NCBI RefSeq assembly: GCF_031583025.1
Contig: NZ_CP134062.1
Location: 2,852,001 to 2,916,000, forward strand
DNA from: Mycobacterium sp. Z3061
GTDB taxonomy: Bacteria > Actinomycetota > Actinomycetes > Mycobacteriales > Mycobacteriaceae
Length of the DNA stretch: 64,000 bases
Reading direction: 5' to 3'
Shown here: in pieces, positions 1 to 12,900 of the stretch
Numbering within the stretch: position 1 is the stretch's first letter
Layout of the letters: each line of letters opens with the position of its first letter
The notes under the pieces: generated by a model
Told to the model about the DNA's origin: nothing
The model's input: only the letters and a program-made list of their open reading frames with translations
Database searches by the model: none
Program-made: the position numbers and the translations under genes

Positions 1-978
1 CCGATTGCGACATCGTCGGTGCCGGCCAGCGTCGAGAGGACCACGGCTAGGGCGGCGTGGATGACCATGAACGGGGATACCTGCTGGGTGCGGGCCAGGG
101 TGTGGATCTCACGGGTGAGTTCGGCGGGCCAGCCGAAGTCCAGGGTGGCGCCGCGGTAGTCCGCGACGGGCGGGTAGGGGCGGTCGGTGGGCAGTTCCAA
201 TCGGTCGGGCAGGCCGGCCAGGGTGTGTTCCCAGTAGGCCAGCTCGGTGGCTAGGCGGCTGTCGGGGTCGGCCGGGTCGCCGAGCAGGTGGTGGTGCCAC
301 AGGGTGTAGTCGGCGTATTGCACCGCCAGGGGTGTCCAGGTGGGGGCGGCGCCGGCTAGGCGGGCGGTGTAGGCGAGGTTCAGGTCGCGGGCCAGCGGCC
401 CGAGTGACCAGCCGTCGGCGGCGATGTGGTGGACCAGCAGCACCAGCACGTGCCGGTTGGGGCCGGTGTGCAGCAGGGTGGCGCGGATCGGGATCTCGCA
501 ACTGAGGTCGAAGCAGTAGCCCACAGCATCGCCGAGGGCGGCCTCCACCTGTTCGGGCGTGAAACCGCGGGCATCGACGGTGTGCCATGGCACCTTGAGC
601 TCGTCGGGGTCGCAGATGTGTTGGTACCCGATGCCCTCGATCGTGTCGAAGCGGGTGCGCAGGGTTTCGTGGCGGGTGATGACATCCCCGAGGGCAGCCT
701 CTAGGGCGTCAGCGTCGAGGGGCCCGTCGAGCTGCAGGACGGCGGGGATGTTGTAGACCGCCGAGGGGCCCTGCAACTGCTCGAGGAACCACAGCCGGGA
801 CTGGGCAAAGGACACCGGGATCCGGTCTGGGCGCTCCTGGGCCACCAATGGCAGGTGGGTGGTGGTCTCGGTGGTCAGGCGTTGGGCCAGCCCGGCCACC
901 GTGGGGGCGTCGAACAGGTCGGCCACCCGCACGTCGGCGTTCAAGGTAGTGGTGGCGGCGGCGATCAGGCGCATCGCC
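1..978 (-). CDS. NRPS segment 12: T6 end and partial C7, runs off the left edge
   Basis: After the double indel near 985 the sequence encodes, in the restored frame, [23 protein letters not shown], a linker, then the C7 motifs [31 protein letters not shown] and [17 protein letters not shown]. No start codon belongs to it, since it is internal to the NRPS. It matches 9558-10535 almost base for base. A seventh module therefore begins here. Confidence 0.7.
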
Positions 979-3900
979 GAGAGGAGTCGCCCCCAGCTCG
1001 AAGAACGAATCGGTGGCTCCGACTCGCTCGATCCCGAGGATCTGGGAGAAGATCTCGGCCAGGACTTCTTGGACGGGGCCGCCTGGGGCCACGTAGGTGG
1101 CGGTGGTGGGGGTGTAGTCGGGGGCGGGTAGGGCGCGGCGGTCGAGTTTGCCGTTGACCGTCAACGGCAGTTCCTCGAGCACCACGAACGCGGCCGGGAT
1201 CATGTAGCCGGGCAGCACCTCACCCAGTTGGGTGCGGACCCGGGCCACATCCAGCCCCGCCCCAACGTCTGGGGTGGTGAGGTAGGCCACCAGCCGCGGC
1301 TCCCCACCGACATCCCGGCGGGCGATGACCGCCGCCTGCTCGATCCCGTCTAATCCGGTCAGGGCGGCGGCGATCTCCCCGCATTCGATGCGGTAGCCGC
1401 GGATTTTGACCTGTTCATCGGCGCGCCCGAGGTACTGCAACTGCCCATCCGGCCCCCAGGACACGAGGTCCCCGGTGCGATACATCCGCGACCCGGGCGG
1501 CCCGAACGGGCATGCCACGAACCTTGATGCGCTCAACGCGCCATGGCGCCAGTAGCCTGCCGCGACTCCGCTACCGGCCACATACAACTCCCCCGGCCAC
1601 CCCCGGCACCACCGGATGCAGCCAGCCATCCAGCACAAACAGGCCCGAACCGGGCACAGGGGCACCGATGGGCACCGTTGCCTCATCGGCTGTCAGGGGT
1701 GTACTGGCTGTAGCGAAGATGGTGGTTTCGGTGGGGCCGTAGACAGCGCGCAGTGTGCATCGTGGCGCCCAGCGATGTACTAACTCCAGTGCATAGGCTT
1801 CGCCACCGACGACGATGGAGGCGGTGTCTAAGCCTTGGCAGGGGAGTTGGTTTAGGGCTGCTGGTGTTTGGCTGATCATGTTGACCTGCTCCTGGATCAG
1901 GAGGTGGTGCAGGTCGGTGGGGGAGTGCACGATGTGGTCGGGGATGACGACGAGGCGGCCCCCACCTAGGAGGGCGCCGAAGATTTCCCAGACCGAGAAG
2001 TCGAAGCTGGTGGAGTGGCATTGAGACCAGACTGCGTTGTCACCGAGCCCTAATCGCGGCGGCAAGGTTGTGAGCAGGGTGGTGATGTTGTGGTGGGTGG
2101 TGGCGACGCCTTTGGGGGTGCCGGTGGTGCCGGAGGTGTAGATCAGGTACGCCAGGTCGTGGGGGTCGGGGCCGGGTAGCGGGGTCGGAGTGGTGGGCCG
2201 GTCGTCGAGGGTCAGGGTGTCGAGGGTGAGGACCGGGACGGTGGTGGTGGGGAGGTGGGTGGTGAGGGTGGTGGTGGTCAGGACGGCCAGCGGGGTGGTG
2301 TCGGTGAGCATGAACGCGACCCGCGCGGCGGGGTGCTGCGGGTCGATGGGTAGGTAGGCGGCGCCGGTCTTGAGCACGGCGAGGATCGCGGTGATGGCGT
2401 GGGCGCTACGCGGCAGCAGCAGCGCCACGACGGTCCCGGGACAGGCGCCGTGGGTGGTGTGTAGATGGTGGGCGAGTTGGGTGCTGGCGGTATGGAGTTC
2501 GCGGTAGGTCCAGGTGCGGTCTTCGAAGGTTAGGGCCGGTGCGTCGGGGTGGGCTGCGACCTGGTCGGCGAAGACCTGCGGGATCGACACCGGCGGTGCC
2601 GGTGGTGGGGTGTGCAGGCTGTGGTGGTTGCCCCAGGTGTCCAGGTGGGCGTGTTCGAGGGGGGTGAGCAGATCGAGGTGGTGCAGGGGGCGATTGGGGT
2701 GGGTGGTGAACACGGTCAGGGTGTGCTGCCAGCGGCCGAGGAGGTTGTTGATGGTGGCGGGGTCGTAGACGTCGGTGCGGTATTCGACGGTGCCGGTGAG
2801 GGTGGGGGCCCCGTGCTGGTCGCGGTGTTCGGTGAGGGAGAGGACGAGGTCCATGCGGGCGGTGCCGGTTGAGACCGGGTGGGTGGTGATGTCGGCGTCG
2901 CCCAGCGTCATGGGGGTAGCGCTGCCGGGGTGGGTCCAGGGCAGGTTTTGGTAGGCGAGCATGACTTGGATCAGCGGGTGGTGGGTGCGGGAGCGGGCCG
3001 GGTGCAGGCGCTCCACCAGGAGTTCGAAGGGGTGTGTTGGTGTTCGAACGCGTGCAGGCTGGTGTGGCGGATGCGGGCCAGCAGCGCGGTAACAGTGTCG
3101 TGGTGGTCGAGGGGGGTGCGCAGGATCAGGGTGTTGACGAAGAACCCGATCAGGTCATCCAACGCGGGGTGGGTGCGTCCGGCGGTGGGGACTCCGATCG
3201 CGACGTCGCCGGTGCCGGCCAGCGCGGAGAGGACCACGGCCAGGGCGGCGTGGATGACCATGAACGGGGAGACCTGCTGGGTGCGGGCCAGGGTGTGGAT
3301 CTCACGGGTGAGTTCGGCGGGCCAGCCGAAGTCCAGGGTGGCGCCGCGGTAGTCCGCGACGGCCGGGTAGGGGCGGTCGGTGGGCAGTTCTAGCCGGTCG
3401 GGCAGGCCGGCCAGGGTGTGTTCCCAGTAGGCCAGCTCGGTGGCTAGGCGGCTGTCGGGGTCGGCCGGGTCGCCCAGCACCTGGTGGTGCCACAGGGTGT
3501 AGTCGGCGTATTGCACCGCCAGGGGTGTCCAGGTGGGGGCGGCTCCGGTCAGGCGTGCGGTGTAGGCGGTCTGCAGATCCCGGGCTAGGGGCCCGAGTGA
3601 CCAGCCGTCGGCGGCGATGTGGTGGACCAGCAGCACCAGCACGTGCCGGTTGGGGCCGGTGTGCAGCAGGGTGGCGCGGATCGGGATCTCGCAACTGAGG
3701 TCAAAGCAGAAGCCCACAGCATCGCCGACGGCGGCCTCCACCTGTTCGGGCGTGAAACCGCAGGCATCAATGAGCTGCCACGGCACCTCAAGCTCGTCGG
3801 GGTGCCAGATGTGTTGGTACCCGATGCCGTCGATCGTGTCGAAGCGGGTGCGCAGGGTTTCGTGACGGGTGATGACATCGCCGAGGGCAGCCTTCAGGGC

Positions 3901-6900
3901 GTCAGCATCGAGGGGGCCGTGGAGGTGCAGGACGGCGGGGATGTTGTAGACCGCCGAGGGGCCCTGCAACTGCTCGAGGAACCACAGCCGGGACTGGGCA
4001 AAGGACACCGGAATCCGGTTCGGGCGCTTCCAGGGCACGAGCGGCAAGTGGGTGGTGGTGTGGGGGGTCAGGCGTTGGGCCAGCCCGGCCACGGTGGGGG
4101 CTTCGAACAGGTCGGCGACACGGAGGTCGGTGTGCAGGGTGGTGGTGGCGGCGGCGATCAGGCGCATCGCTGAGAGGGAGTCGCCGCCCAGTTCGAAGAA
4201 CGAATCGGTAGCTCCGACCCGCTCGATCCCGAGGATCTGGGAGAAGATCTCGGCCAGGACTTCTTGGACGGGGCCGGCTGGGGCTACGTAGGTCTGCGTG
4301 GTGGGGGTGTAGTCGGGGGCGGGTAGGGCGCGGCGGTCCAGTTTCCCGTTGACGGTCAACGGCAAAGCGTCCAGCGTCACGAACGCGGCCGGGATCATGT
4401 AGCCGGGCAGCACCTCGCTCAGTTGGGTGCGGAGCCGGGAGGTGTCGATGCCCGCCCCGCCGGTGGTGGTGGTGAGGTAGGCGACCAGCCGCGGCTCGCC
4501 CGCGCCGTCGTGGCGGGCGATGACCGCGGCCTGCTCGATTCCCTCTAATCCGGTGAGGGCGGCGGCGATCTCCCCGCATTCGATGCGGTACCCACGGATT
4601 TTGACCTGCTCATCCGCGCGGCCCAGGTACTGCAGTTGCCCGTCGGGACCCCACGACACGAGGTCCCCGGTGCGATACATCCGCGACCCCGCCGGCCCGA
4701 ACGGACACGCCACAAACCGCGACGCCGAGAGCGCGCCGCGGCGCCAGTAGCCGACCCCGACCCCGGTGCCGGCGACATATAGCTCACCCACCGCGCCTGG
4801 GACCACGGGGCGTAGCCAGCCGTCCAGGACGAACAGGGCGGCGTCGGGGACGGGGGCGCCGATCGGCACCACGGATGTGTCGGGTGTTAGGGGGGTGCTG
4901 AGGGTGGCGTAGATGGTGGCTTCGGTGGGGCCGTAGGCGTTGCGCATGACCCGCCCTGGGGCCCATTGCGCGGCCAGGTCGGGGGGGCAGGCTTCACCGG
5001 CGACGATGACGGTGGCGGCGGCCACGGTGGAGGGTGACAGCATCGCTAGCGCTGAGGGGTTTGGTTGAGGATGCTGACCTGTTCCTTGGTCAGGAGTTGG
5101 TGCAGGTCGGTGGGGGAGTGCACGAGGTTGTCGGGGACCACCACCAGCCGGCCCCCGTCCAGCAGCGCGCCGAAGATTTCCCAGACCGAGACGTCGAAGG
5201 CGTAGGAGTGCCATTGCGACCACACTCCGTGCTCGGGCAGGCGGGGGTGTGCAGCGTCCAGGAGGGAGGTGAGGTTGTGGTGGGTGATGGCCATGCCTTT
5301 GGGGGTGCCGGTGGTGCCGGAGGTGTAGATCAGATACGCCAGGTCATCCGGTCCGGGGCCGGGTAGCGGGGTCGGAGTGGTGGGCCGGTCGTCGAGGGTC
5401 AGGGTGTCGAGGGTGAGGACCGGGACCGTGGTGGTGGGGAGGTGGGTGGTGAGGGTGGTGGTGGTCAGGACGGCGGCCGGGGTGGTGTCGGTGAGCATGA
5501 ACGCGACCCGCGCGGTTGGGTGCTGCGGGTCGATGGGGAGGTAGGCGGCGCCGGTCTTGAGCACGGCGAGGATGGCCGTGATGGCGTGGGCGCTACGCGG
5601 CAGCAGCAGCGCCACGACGGTCCCTGGGCGGGCGCCGTAGCTGGTGTGCAGGTGGTGGGCGAGTTGGGTGCTGGCGGTATGGAGTTCGCGGTAGGTCCAG
5701 GTGCGGTCTTCGAAGGTTAGAGCTGGTGCGTGGGGGTGGGCGGCGACGCGTGCGGCGAAGACTTGGGGGATCGACACCGGGGGTGCCGGTGGTGGGGTGT
5801 GCAGGGTCCGGTGGTTGCCCCAGCTGTGCAGGTGGGTGTGCTCAACCGGGGTGAGCAGGTCGAGCTGGTGCAGGGGAATGTCGGGGGCGGTGGTGAACGC
5901 CTGCAGGGTGTGGCGCCAGCGGCCGAGGAGGTTGTTGATGGTGGCGGGGTCGTAGACGTCGGTGCGGTACTCGACAGTCCCGGTGAGGGTGAGGGCCCCG
6001 TGTGCGTCGACGTTCTCGGTGAGGGAGACGACGAGGTCCATGCGGGCGGTGCCGGTCGAGACCGGGTGGACGGTGATGTCGGCCTCGCCCAGCCGCAGGG
6101 TGTGAGTGGTTTCTGGGTGGGTCCAGGGCAGGTTTTGGTAGGCGAGCATGACTTGGATCAGCGGGTGGTGGGTCCGGGAGCGGGCCGGGTGCAGGCGCTC
6201 CACCAGGAGTTCGAAGGGGGTGTGTTGGTGTTCGAACGCGTGCAGGCTGGTGTGGCGGATGCGGGCCAGCAGCGCGGTAACAGTGTCGTGGTGGTCGAGG
6301 GGGGTGCGCAGGATCAGGGTGTTGACGAAGAACCCGATCAGGTCATCCAACGCGGGGTGGGTGCGTCCGGCGGTGGGGACCCCGATCGCGACATCGTCGG
6401 TGCCGGCCAGCGCGGAGAGGACCACGGCCAGGGCGGCATGCAGCACCATGAACGGGGAGACCTGGTGGGTGCGGGCCAGAGCGTGGATCTCACGGGTGAG
6501 CTCGGCGGGCCAGCCGAAGTCCAGGGTGGCCCCGCGGTAGTCCGCCACGGCCGGGTAGGGCCGGTCGGTGGGCAGTTCTAACCGGTCGGGCAGGCCGGCC
6601 AGGGTGTGTTCCCAGTAGGCCAGCTCGGTGGCTAGGCGGCTGTCGGGGTCGGCCGGGTCGCCCAGCACCTGGTGGTGCCACAGGGTGTAGTCGGCGTACT
6701 GCACGGGCAGGGGCGCCCAGGTGGGGGCGGCGCCGGTCAGGCGGGCGGTGTAGGCGGTCTGCAGATCCCGCGCTAGCGGCCCATCGACCAGCCGTCGGCG
6801 GCGATGTGGTGGACCAGCAGCACCAGCACGTGCCGGTTGGGGCCGGTGTGCAGCAGGGTGGCGCGGATCGGGATCTCGCAACTGAGGTCAAAGCCGTAGC

Positions 6901-9900
6901 CCACACACTCGGCGAGGACAGTCTCCACCTGTTCGGGCGTGAAACGGCGGGCATCAATGAGCTGCCACCGCACGTCGAGGTCGTCGGGGGCGGCGATGTG
7001 CTGATATCCGATCCCGTCGATCGTGTCGAAGCGGGTGCGCAGGGCTTCATGCCGGGTGATCACATCGCCCAGAGCAGCCTTCAGGGCGTCACCATCGAGC
7101 GGCCCGTCCAGGTTCAGGACCGCCGGGATGTTGTAGACCGCCGAGGGGCCCTGCAACTGGTGGAGGAACCACAGCCGGGATTGGGCGAACGACACCGGGA
7201 TCCGGTCCGGGCGCTCCCGGGCCACCAACGGCAGATGTTGGGTGGTCTCGGGGGTCAGGCGGTGGGCCAGCCCGGCCACCGTGGGGACCTCGAACAAGTC
7301 CGCCACCCGGACCTCGGCGTTCAAAGTGGTGGTGGCCACCGCGATCAGGCGCATCGCCGACAGCGAGTCGCCCCCCAACTCGAAGAAAGAATCGGTAGCC
7401 CCGACCCGCGCCACCCCCAACACCTGCGCGAAGATCCCGGCCAGGACTTCTTGCACGGGGCCGGCCGGGGCCACATAGGTCTCGGCGAGGCTGGTGTAGT
7501 CCGGGGCGGGCAGCGCGCGGCGGTCCAGTTTCCCGTTGACCGTCAACGGCAATACGTCCAGGGTCACGAACGCCGCCGGCACCATGTAGCCGGGTAGGAC
7601 CTCACCCAGTTGGTTGCGGATCCTGGAGGTGTCGATGCCGGCATCGTTGGTGGTGAGGTAGGCCACCAGCCGCGGTTCACCCGCGCCGTCCTGGCGGGCG
7701 ATGACCGCCGCCTGCTCGATCCCCTCCAATGCGGTGAGGGCGGCGGCGATCTCCCACACTCAATCCGGTACCCCCGGATCTTGACTTGTTCATCGGCCCG
7801 CCCGAGGTAGCGCAGTTGTCCATGCGGGCCCCAGCAGACCAGGTCCCCGGTGCGATACATACGCGCTCCCGCCGGCCCGAACGGACACGCCACAAACCGG
7901 GCTGCCGATAACCCGCCCCGGCGCCAATAGCCCGCCGCGACTCCGCTACCGGCCACATACAACTCCCCAGCCACCCCTGCCGGGACGGGACGCAGCCAGC
8001 CGTCGAGGACGAAGAGGGCCGCTCCGGGGACGGGAGCACCGGAGGCACCGCTGGTTCATCGGCTGTCAGGGGTGTACTGGCTGTAGCGAAGATGGTGGTT
8101 TCGGTGGGGCCGTAGACAGCGCGCAGTGTGCATCGTGGCGCCCAGCGATGTACTAACTCCAGTGCATAGGCTTCGCCACCGACGACGATGGAGGCGGTGT
8201 CTAAGCCTTGGCAGAGGAGTTGGTCGGGCTGCTGGTGTTTGGCTGATCATGTTGACCTGCTCCTGGATCAGGAGGTGGTGCAGGTCGGTGGGGGAGTGCA
8301 CGATGTGGTCGGGGATGACGACGAGGCGGCTCCCGCCCAGGAGGGCGCCGAAGATTTCCCAGACCGAGAAGTCGAAGCTGGTGGAGTGGCATTGGGACCA
8401 GACGGCGTCGGCACCGAGCCCTAATCGCGGCGACAAGGTGGTGATCAGGGCGGTGGCGTTGTGGTGGGTGGTGGCGACGCCTTTGGGGGTGCCGGTGGTG
8501 CCGGAGGTGTAGATCAGGTACGCCAGGTCATCCGGTCCGGGGCCGGGTAGCGGGGTGGTTGTGGGCGAGTCGTCCAGGGTCAGGGTGTCGAGTTCGAGGA
8601 CCGGGACCGTGGTGGTGGGGAGGTGGGTGGTGAGGGTGGTGGTGGTCAGGACGGCCAGCGGGGTGGTGTCGGTGAGCATGAACGCGACCCGGGCGGCGGG
8701 GTGCTGCGGGTCGATGGGGAGGTAGGCGGCGCCGGTCTTGAGCACGGCGAGGATGGCCGTGATGGCGGTGTCGCTGCGGGGTAGCAGCAGCGCGATGACG
8801 GTCCCTGGGCGGGCGCCGTAGGCGGTGTGCAGGTGGTGGGCCAACTGGGTGCTGGCGGTATCGAGTTGCTGGTAGGTCCAGGTCCGGTCGTCGAAGGTCA
8901 GGGCTGGTGCGTGGGGGTGGGCGGCGACGCGTGCGGCGAAGACTTGGGGGATCGACACCGGGGGTGCCGGTGGTGGGGTGTGCAGGGTCCGGTGGTTGCC
9001 CCAGGTGTGCAGGTGGGTGTGCTCGAGGGGGGTGAGGAGGTCGAGCGTGTGTAGGGGGGTGTCGGGGTGGGTGGTGAAGGTATGCAGGGTGTGTTGCCAG
9101 CGGGTGAGCAGGGTGTTGATGGTGGCGGGGTCGTAGACGTCGGTGCGGTATTCGACGGTGCCGGTGAGGGTGGGGGCCCCGTGCTGGTCGACGGTTTCGC
9201 TGACAGATAGGACGAGGTCCATGCGGGCGGTGCCGGTCGAGACCGGGTGGGTGGTGATGTCGGCCTCGCCCAGTCGCCGGGTGTCTGAGGTTCCTGGGTG
9301 GGTCCGGGCAGGTTTTGGTAGGCGAGGATGACTTGGATCAGGGGGTGGTGGGTGCGCGAGCGGGTGGGGTGCAGGCGCTCCACTAAGAGTTCGAAGGGGG
9401 TGTGTTGGTGTTCGAAGGCTTGCAGGCTGCGGGTGCGGATTTGGGCGAGCAGTTCGGTGGGGGTGTTGTGGTGGTGGAGGGTGCGCAGGATCAGGGTGTT
9501 GACGAAGAACCGATCAGGTCATCGAGGCCGGGGTGGGTGCGTCCGGCGGTGGGGACCCCGATTGCGACATCGTCGGTGCCGGCCAGCGTCGAGAGGACCA
9601 CGGCTAGGGCGGCGTGGTTGACCATGAACGGGGATACCTGCTGGGTGCGGGCCAGGGTGTGGATCTCACGGGTGAGTTCGGCGGGCCAGCCGAAGTCCAG
9701 GGTGGCGCCGCGGTAGTCCGCGACGGGCGGTAGGGGCGGTCGGTGGGCAGTTCCAATCGGTCGGGCAGGCCGGCCAGGGTGTGTTCCCAGTAGGCCAGCT
9801 CGGTGGCTAGGCGGCTGTCGGGGTCGGCCGGGTCGCCGAGCAGGTGGTGGTGCCACAGGGTGTAGTCGGCGTATTGCACCGCCAGGGGTGTCCAGGTGGG

Positions 9901-12900
9901 GGCGGCGCCGGCTGGGCGGGCGGTGTAGGCGAGGTTCAGGTCGCGGGCCAGCGGCCCGAGTGACCAGCCGTCGGCGGCGATGTGGTGGACCAGCAGCACC
10001 AGCACGTGCCGGTTGGGGCCGGTGTGCAGCAGGGTGGCGCGGATCGGGATCTCGCAACTGAGGTCGAAGCAGTAGCCCACAGCATCGCCGAGGGCGGCCT
10101 CCACCTGTTCGGGCGTGAAACCGCGGGCATCGACGGTGTGCCATGGCACCTTGAGCTCGTCGGGGTCGCAGATGTGTTGGTACCCGATGCCCTCGATCGT
10201 GTCGAAGCGGGTGCGCAGGGTTTCGTGGCGGGTGATGACATCCCCGAGGGCAGCCTCTAGGGCGTCAGCGTCGAGGGGCCCGTCGAGCTGCAGGACGGCG
10301 GGGATGTTGTAGACCGCCGAGGGGCCCTGCAACTGCTCGAGGAACCACAGCCGGGACTGGGCAAAGGACACCGGGATCCGGTCTGGGCGCTCCTGGGCCA
10401 CCAATGGCAGGTGGGTGGTGGTCTCGGTGGTCAGGCGTTGGGCCAGCCCGGCCACCGTGGGGGCGTCGAACAGGTCGGCCACCCGCACGTCGGCGTTCAA
10501 GGTAGTGGTGGCGGCGGCGATCAGGCGCATCGCCGAGAGGGAGTCGCCCCCCAGCTCGAAGAACGAATCGGTGGCTCCGACTCGCTCGATCCCGAGGATC
10601 TGGGAGAAGATCTCGGCCAGGACTTCTTGGACGGGGCCGCCTGGGGCCACGTAGGTGGCGGTGGTGGGGGTGTAGTCGGGGGCGGGTAGGGCGCGGCGGT
10701 CGAGTTTGCCGTTGACCGTCAACGGCAGTTCCTCGAGCACCACGAACGCGGCCGGGATCATGTAGCCGGGCAGCACCTCACCCAGTTGGGTGCGGACCCG
10801 GGCCACATCCAGCCCCGCCCCAACGTCTGGGGTGGTGAGGTAGGCCACCAGCCGCGGCTCCCCACCGACATCCCGGCGGGCGATGACCGCCGCCTGCTCG
10901 ATCCCGTCTAATCCGGTCAGGGCGGCGGCGATCTCCCCGCATTCGATGCGGTAGCCGCGGATTTTGACCTGTTCATCGGCGCGCCCGAGGTACTGCAACT
11001 GCCCATCCGGCCCCCAGGACACGAGGTCCCCGGTGCGATACATCCGCGACCCGGGCGGCCCGAACGGGCATGCCACGAACCTTGATGCGCTCAACGCGCC
11101 ATGGCGCCAGTAGCCTGCCGCGACTCCGCTACCGGCCACATACAACTCCCCGGCCACCCCCGGCACCACCGGATGCAGCCAGCCATCCAGCACAAACAGG
11201 CCCGAACCGGGCACAGGGGCACCGATGGGCACCGTTGCCTCATCGGCTGTCAGGGGTGTACTGGCTGTAGCGAAGATGGTGGTTTCGGTGGGGCCGTAGA
11301 CAGCGCGCAGTGTGCATCGTGGCGCCCAGCGATGTACTAACTCCAGTGCATAGGCTTCGCCACCGACGACGATGGAGGCGGTGTCTAAGCCTTGGCAGGG
11401 GAGTTGGTTTAGGGCTGCTGGTGTTTGGCTGATCATGTTGACCTGCTCCTGGATCAGGAGGTGGTGCAGGTCGGTGGGGAGTGCACGATGTGGTCGGGGA
11501 TGACGACGAGGCGGCCCCACCTAGGAGGGCGCCGAAGATTTCCCAGACCGAGAAGTCGAAGCTGGTGGAGTGGCATTGAGACCAGACTGCGTTGTCACCG
11601 AGCCCTAATCGCGGCGGCAAGGTTGTGAGCAGGGTGGTGATGTTGTGGTGGGTGGTGGCGACGCCTTTGGGGGTGCCGGTGGTGCCGGAGGTGTAGATCA
11701 GGTACGCCAGGTCGTGGGGGTCGGGGCCGGGTAGCGGGGTCGGAGTGGTGGGCCGGTCGTCGAGGGTCAGGGTGTCGAGGGTGAGGACCGGGACGGTGGT
11801 GGTGGGGAGGTGGGTGGTGAGGGTGGTGGTGGTCAGGACGGCCAGCGGGGTGGTGTCGGTGAGCATGAACGCGACCCGCGCGGCGGGGTGCTGCGGGTCG
11901 ATGGGTAGGTAGGCGGCGCCGGTCTTGAGCACGGCGAGGATCGCGGTGATGGCGTGGGCGCTACGCGGCAGCAGCAGCGCCACGACGGTCCCGGGACAGG
12001 CGCCGTGGGTGGTGTGTAGATGGTGGGCGAGTTGGGTGCTGGCGGTATGGAGTTCGCGGTAGGTCCAGGTGCGGTCTTCGAAGGTTAGGGCCGGTGCGTC
12101 GGGGTGGGCTGCGACCTGGTCGGCGAAGACCTGCGGGATCGACACCGGCGGTGCCGGTGGTGGGGTGTGCAGGCTGTGGTGGTTGCCCCAGGTGTCCAGG
12201 TGGGCGTGTTCGAGGGGGGTGAGCAGATCGAGGTGGTGCAGGGGGCGATTGGGGTGGGTGGTGAACACGGTCAGGGTGTGCTGCCAGCGGCCGAGGAGGT
12301 TGTTGATGGTGGCGGGGTCGTAGACGTCGGTGCGGTATTCGACGGTGCCGGTGAGGGTGGGGGCCCCGTGCTGGTCGCGGTGTTCGGTGAGGGAGAGGAC
12401 GAGGTCCATGCGGGCGGTGCCGGTTGAGACCGGGTGGGTGGTGATGTCGGCGTCGCCCAGCGTCATGGGGGTAGCGCTGCCGGGGTGGGTCCAGGGCAGG
12501 TTTTGGTAGGCGAGCATGACTTGGATCAGCGGGTGGTGGGTGCGGGAGCGGGCCGGGTGCAGGCGCTCCACCAGGAGTTCGAAGGGGGTGTGTTGGTGTT
12601 CGAACGCGTGCAGGCTGGTGTGGCGGATGCGGGCCAGCAGCGCGGTAACAGTGTCGTGGTGGTCGAGGGGGGTGCGCAGGATCAGGGTGTTGACGAAGAA
12701 CCCGATCAGGTCATCCAACGCGGGGTGGGTGCGTCCGGCGGTGGGGACTCCGATCGCGACGTCGCCGGTGCCGGCCAGCGCGGAGAGGACCACGGCCAGG
12801 GCGGCGTGGATGACCATGAACGGGAGACCTGCTGGGTGCGGGCCAGGGTGTGGATCTCACGGGTGAGTTCGGCGGGCCAGCCGAAGTCCAGGGTGGCGCC

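Larger units (their letters stand above)
1..8515 (-). repeat. Left copy of the 9.56-kb NRPS tandem repeat
   Basis: This region matches 9558-18072 at an offset of 9555-9558 bases over its whole length. I saw only scattered substitutions (for example at about 61, 369 and 8209) and single-base indels in runs. The match stops abruptly at about 8515/18072, inside an A domain just past the YTSGTTG coding region, where many differences appear at once. The left end lies outside the window. Confidence 0.9.
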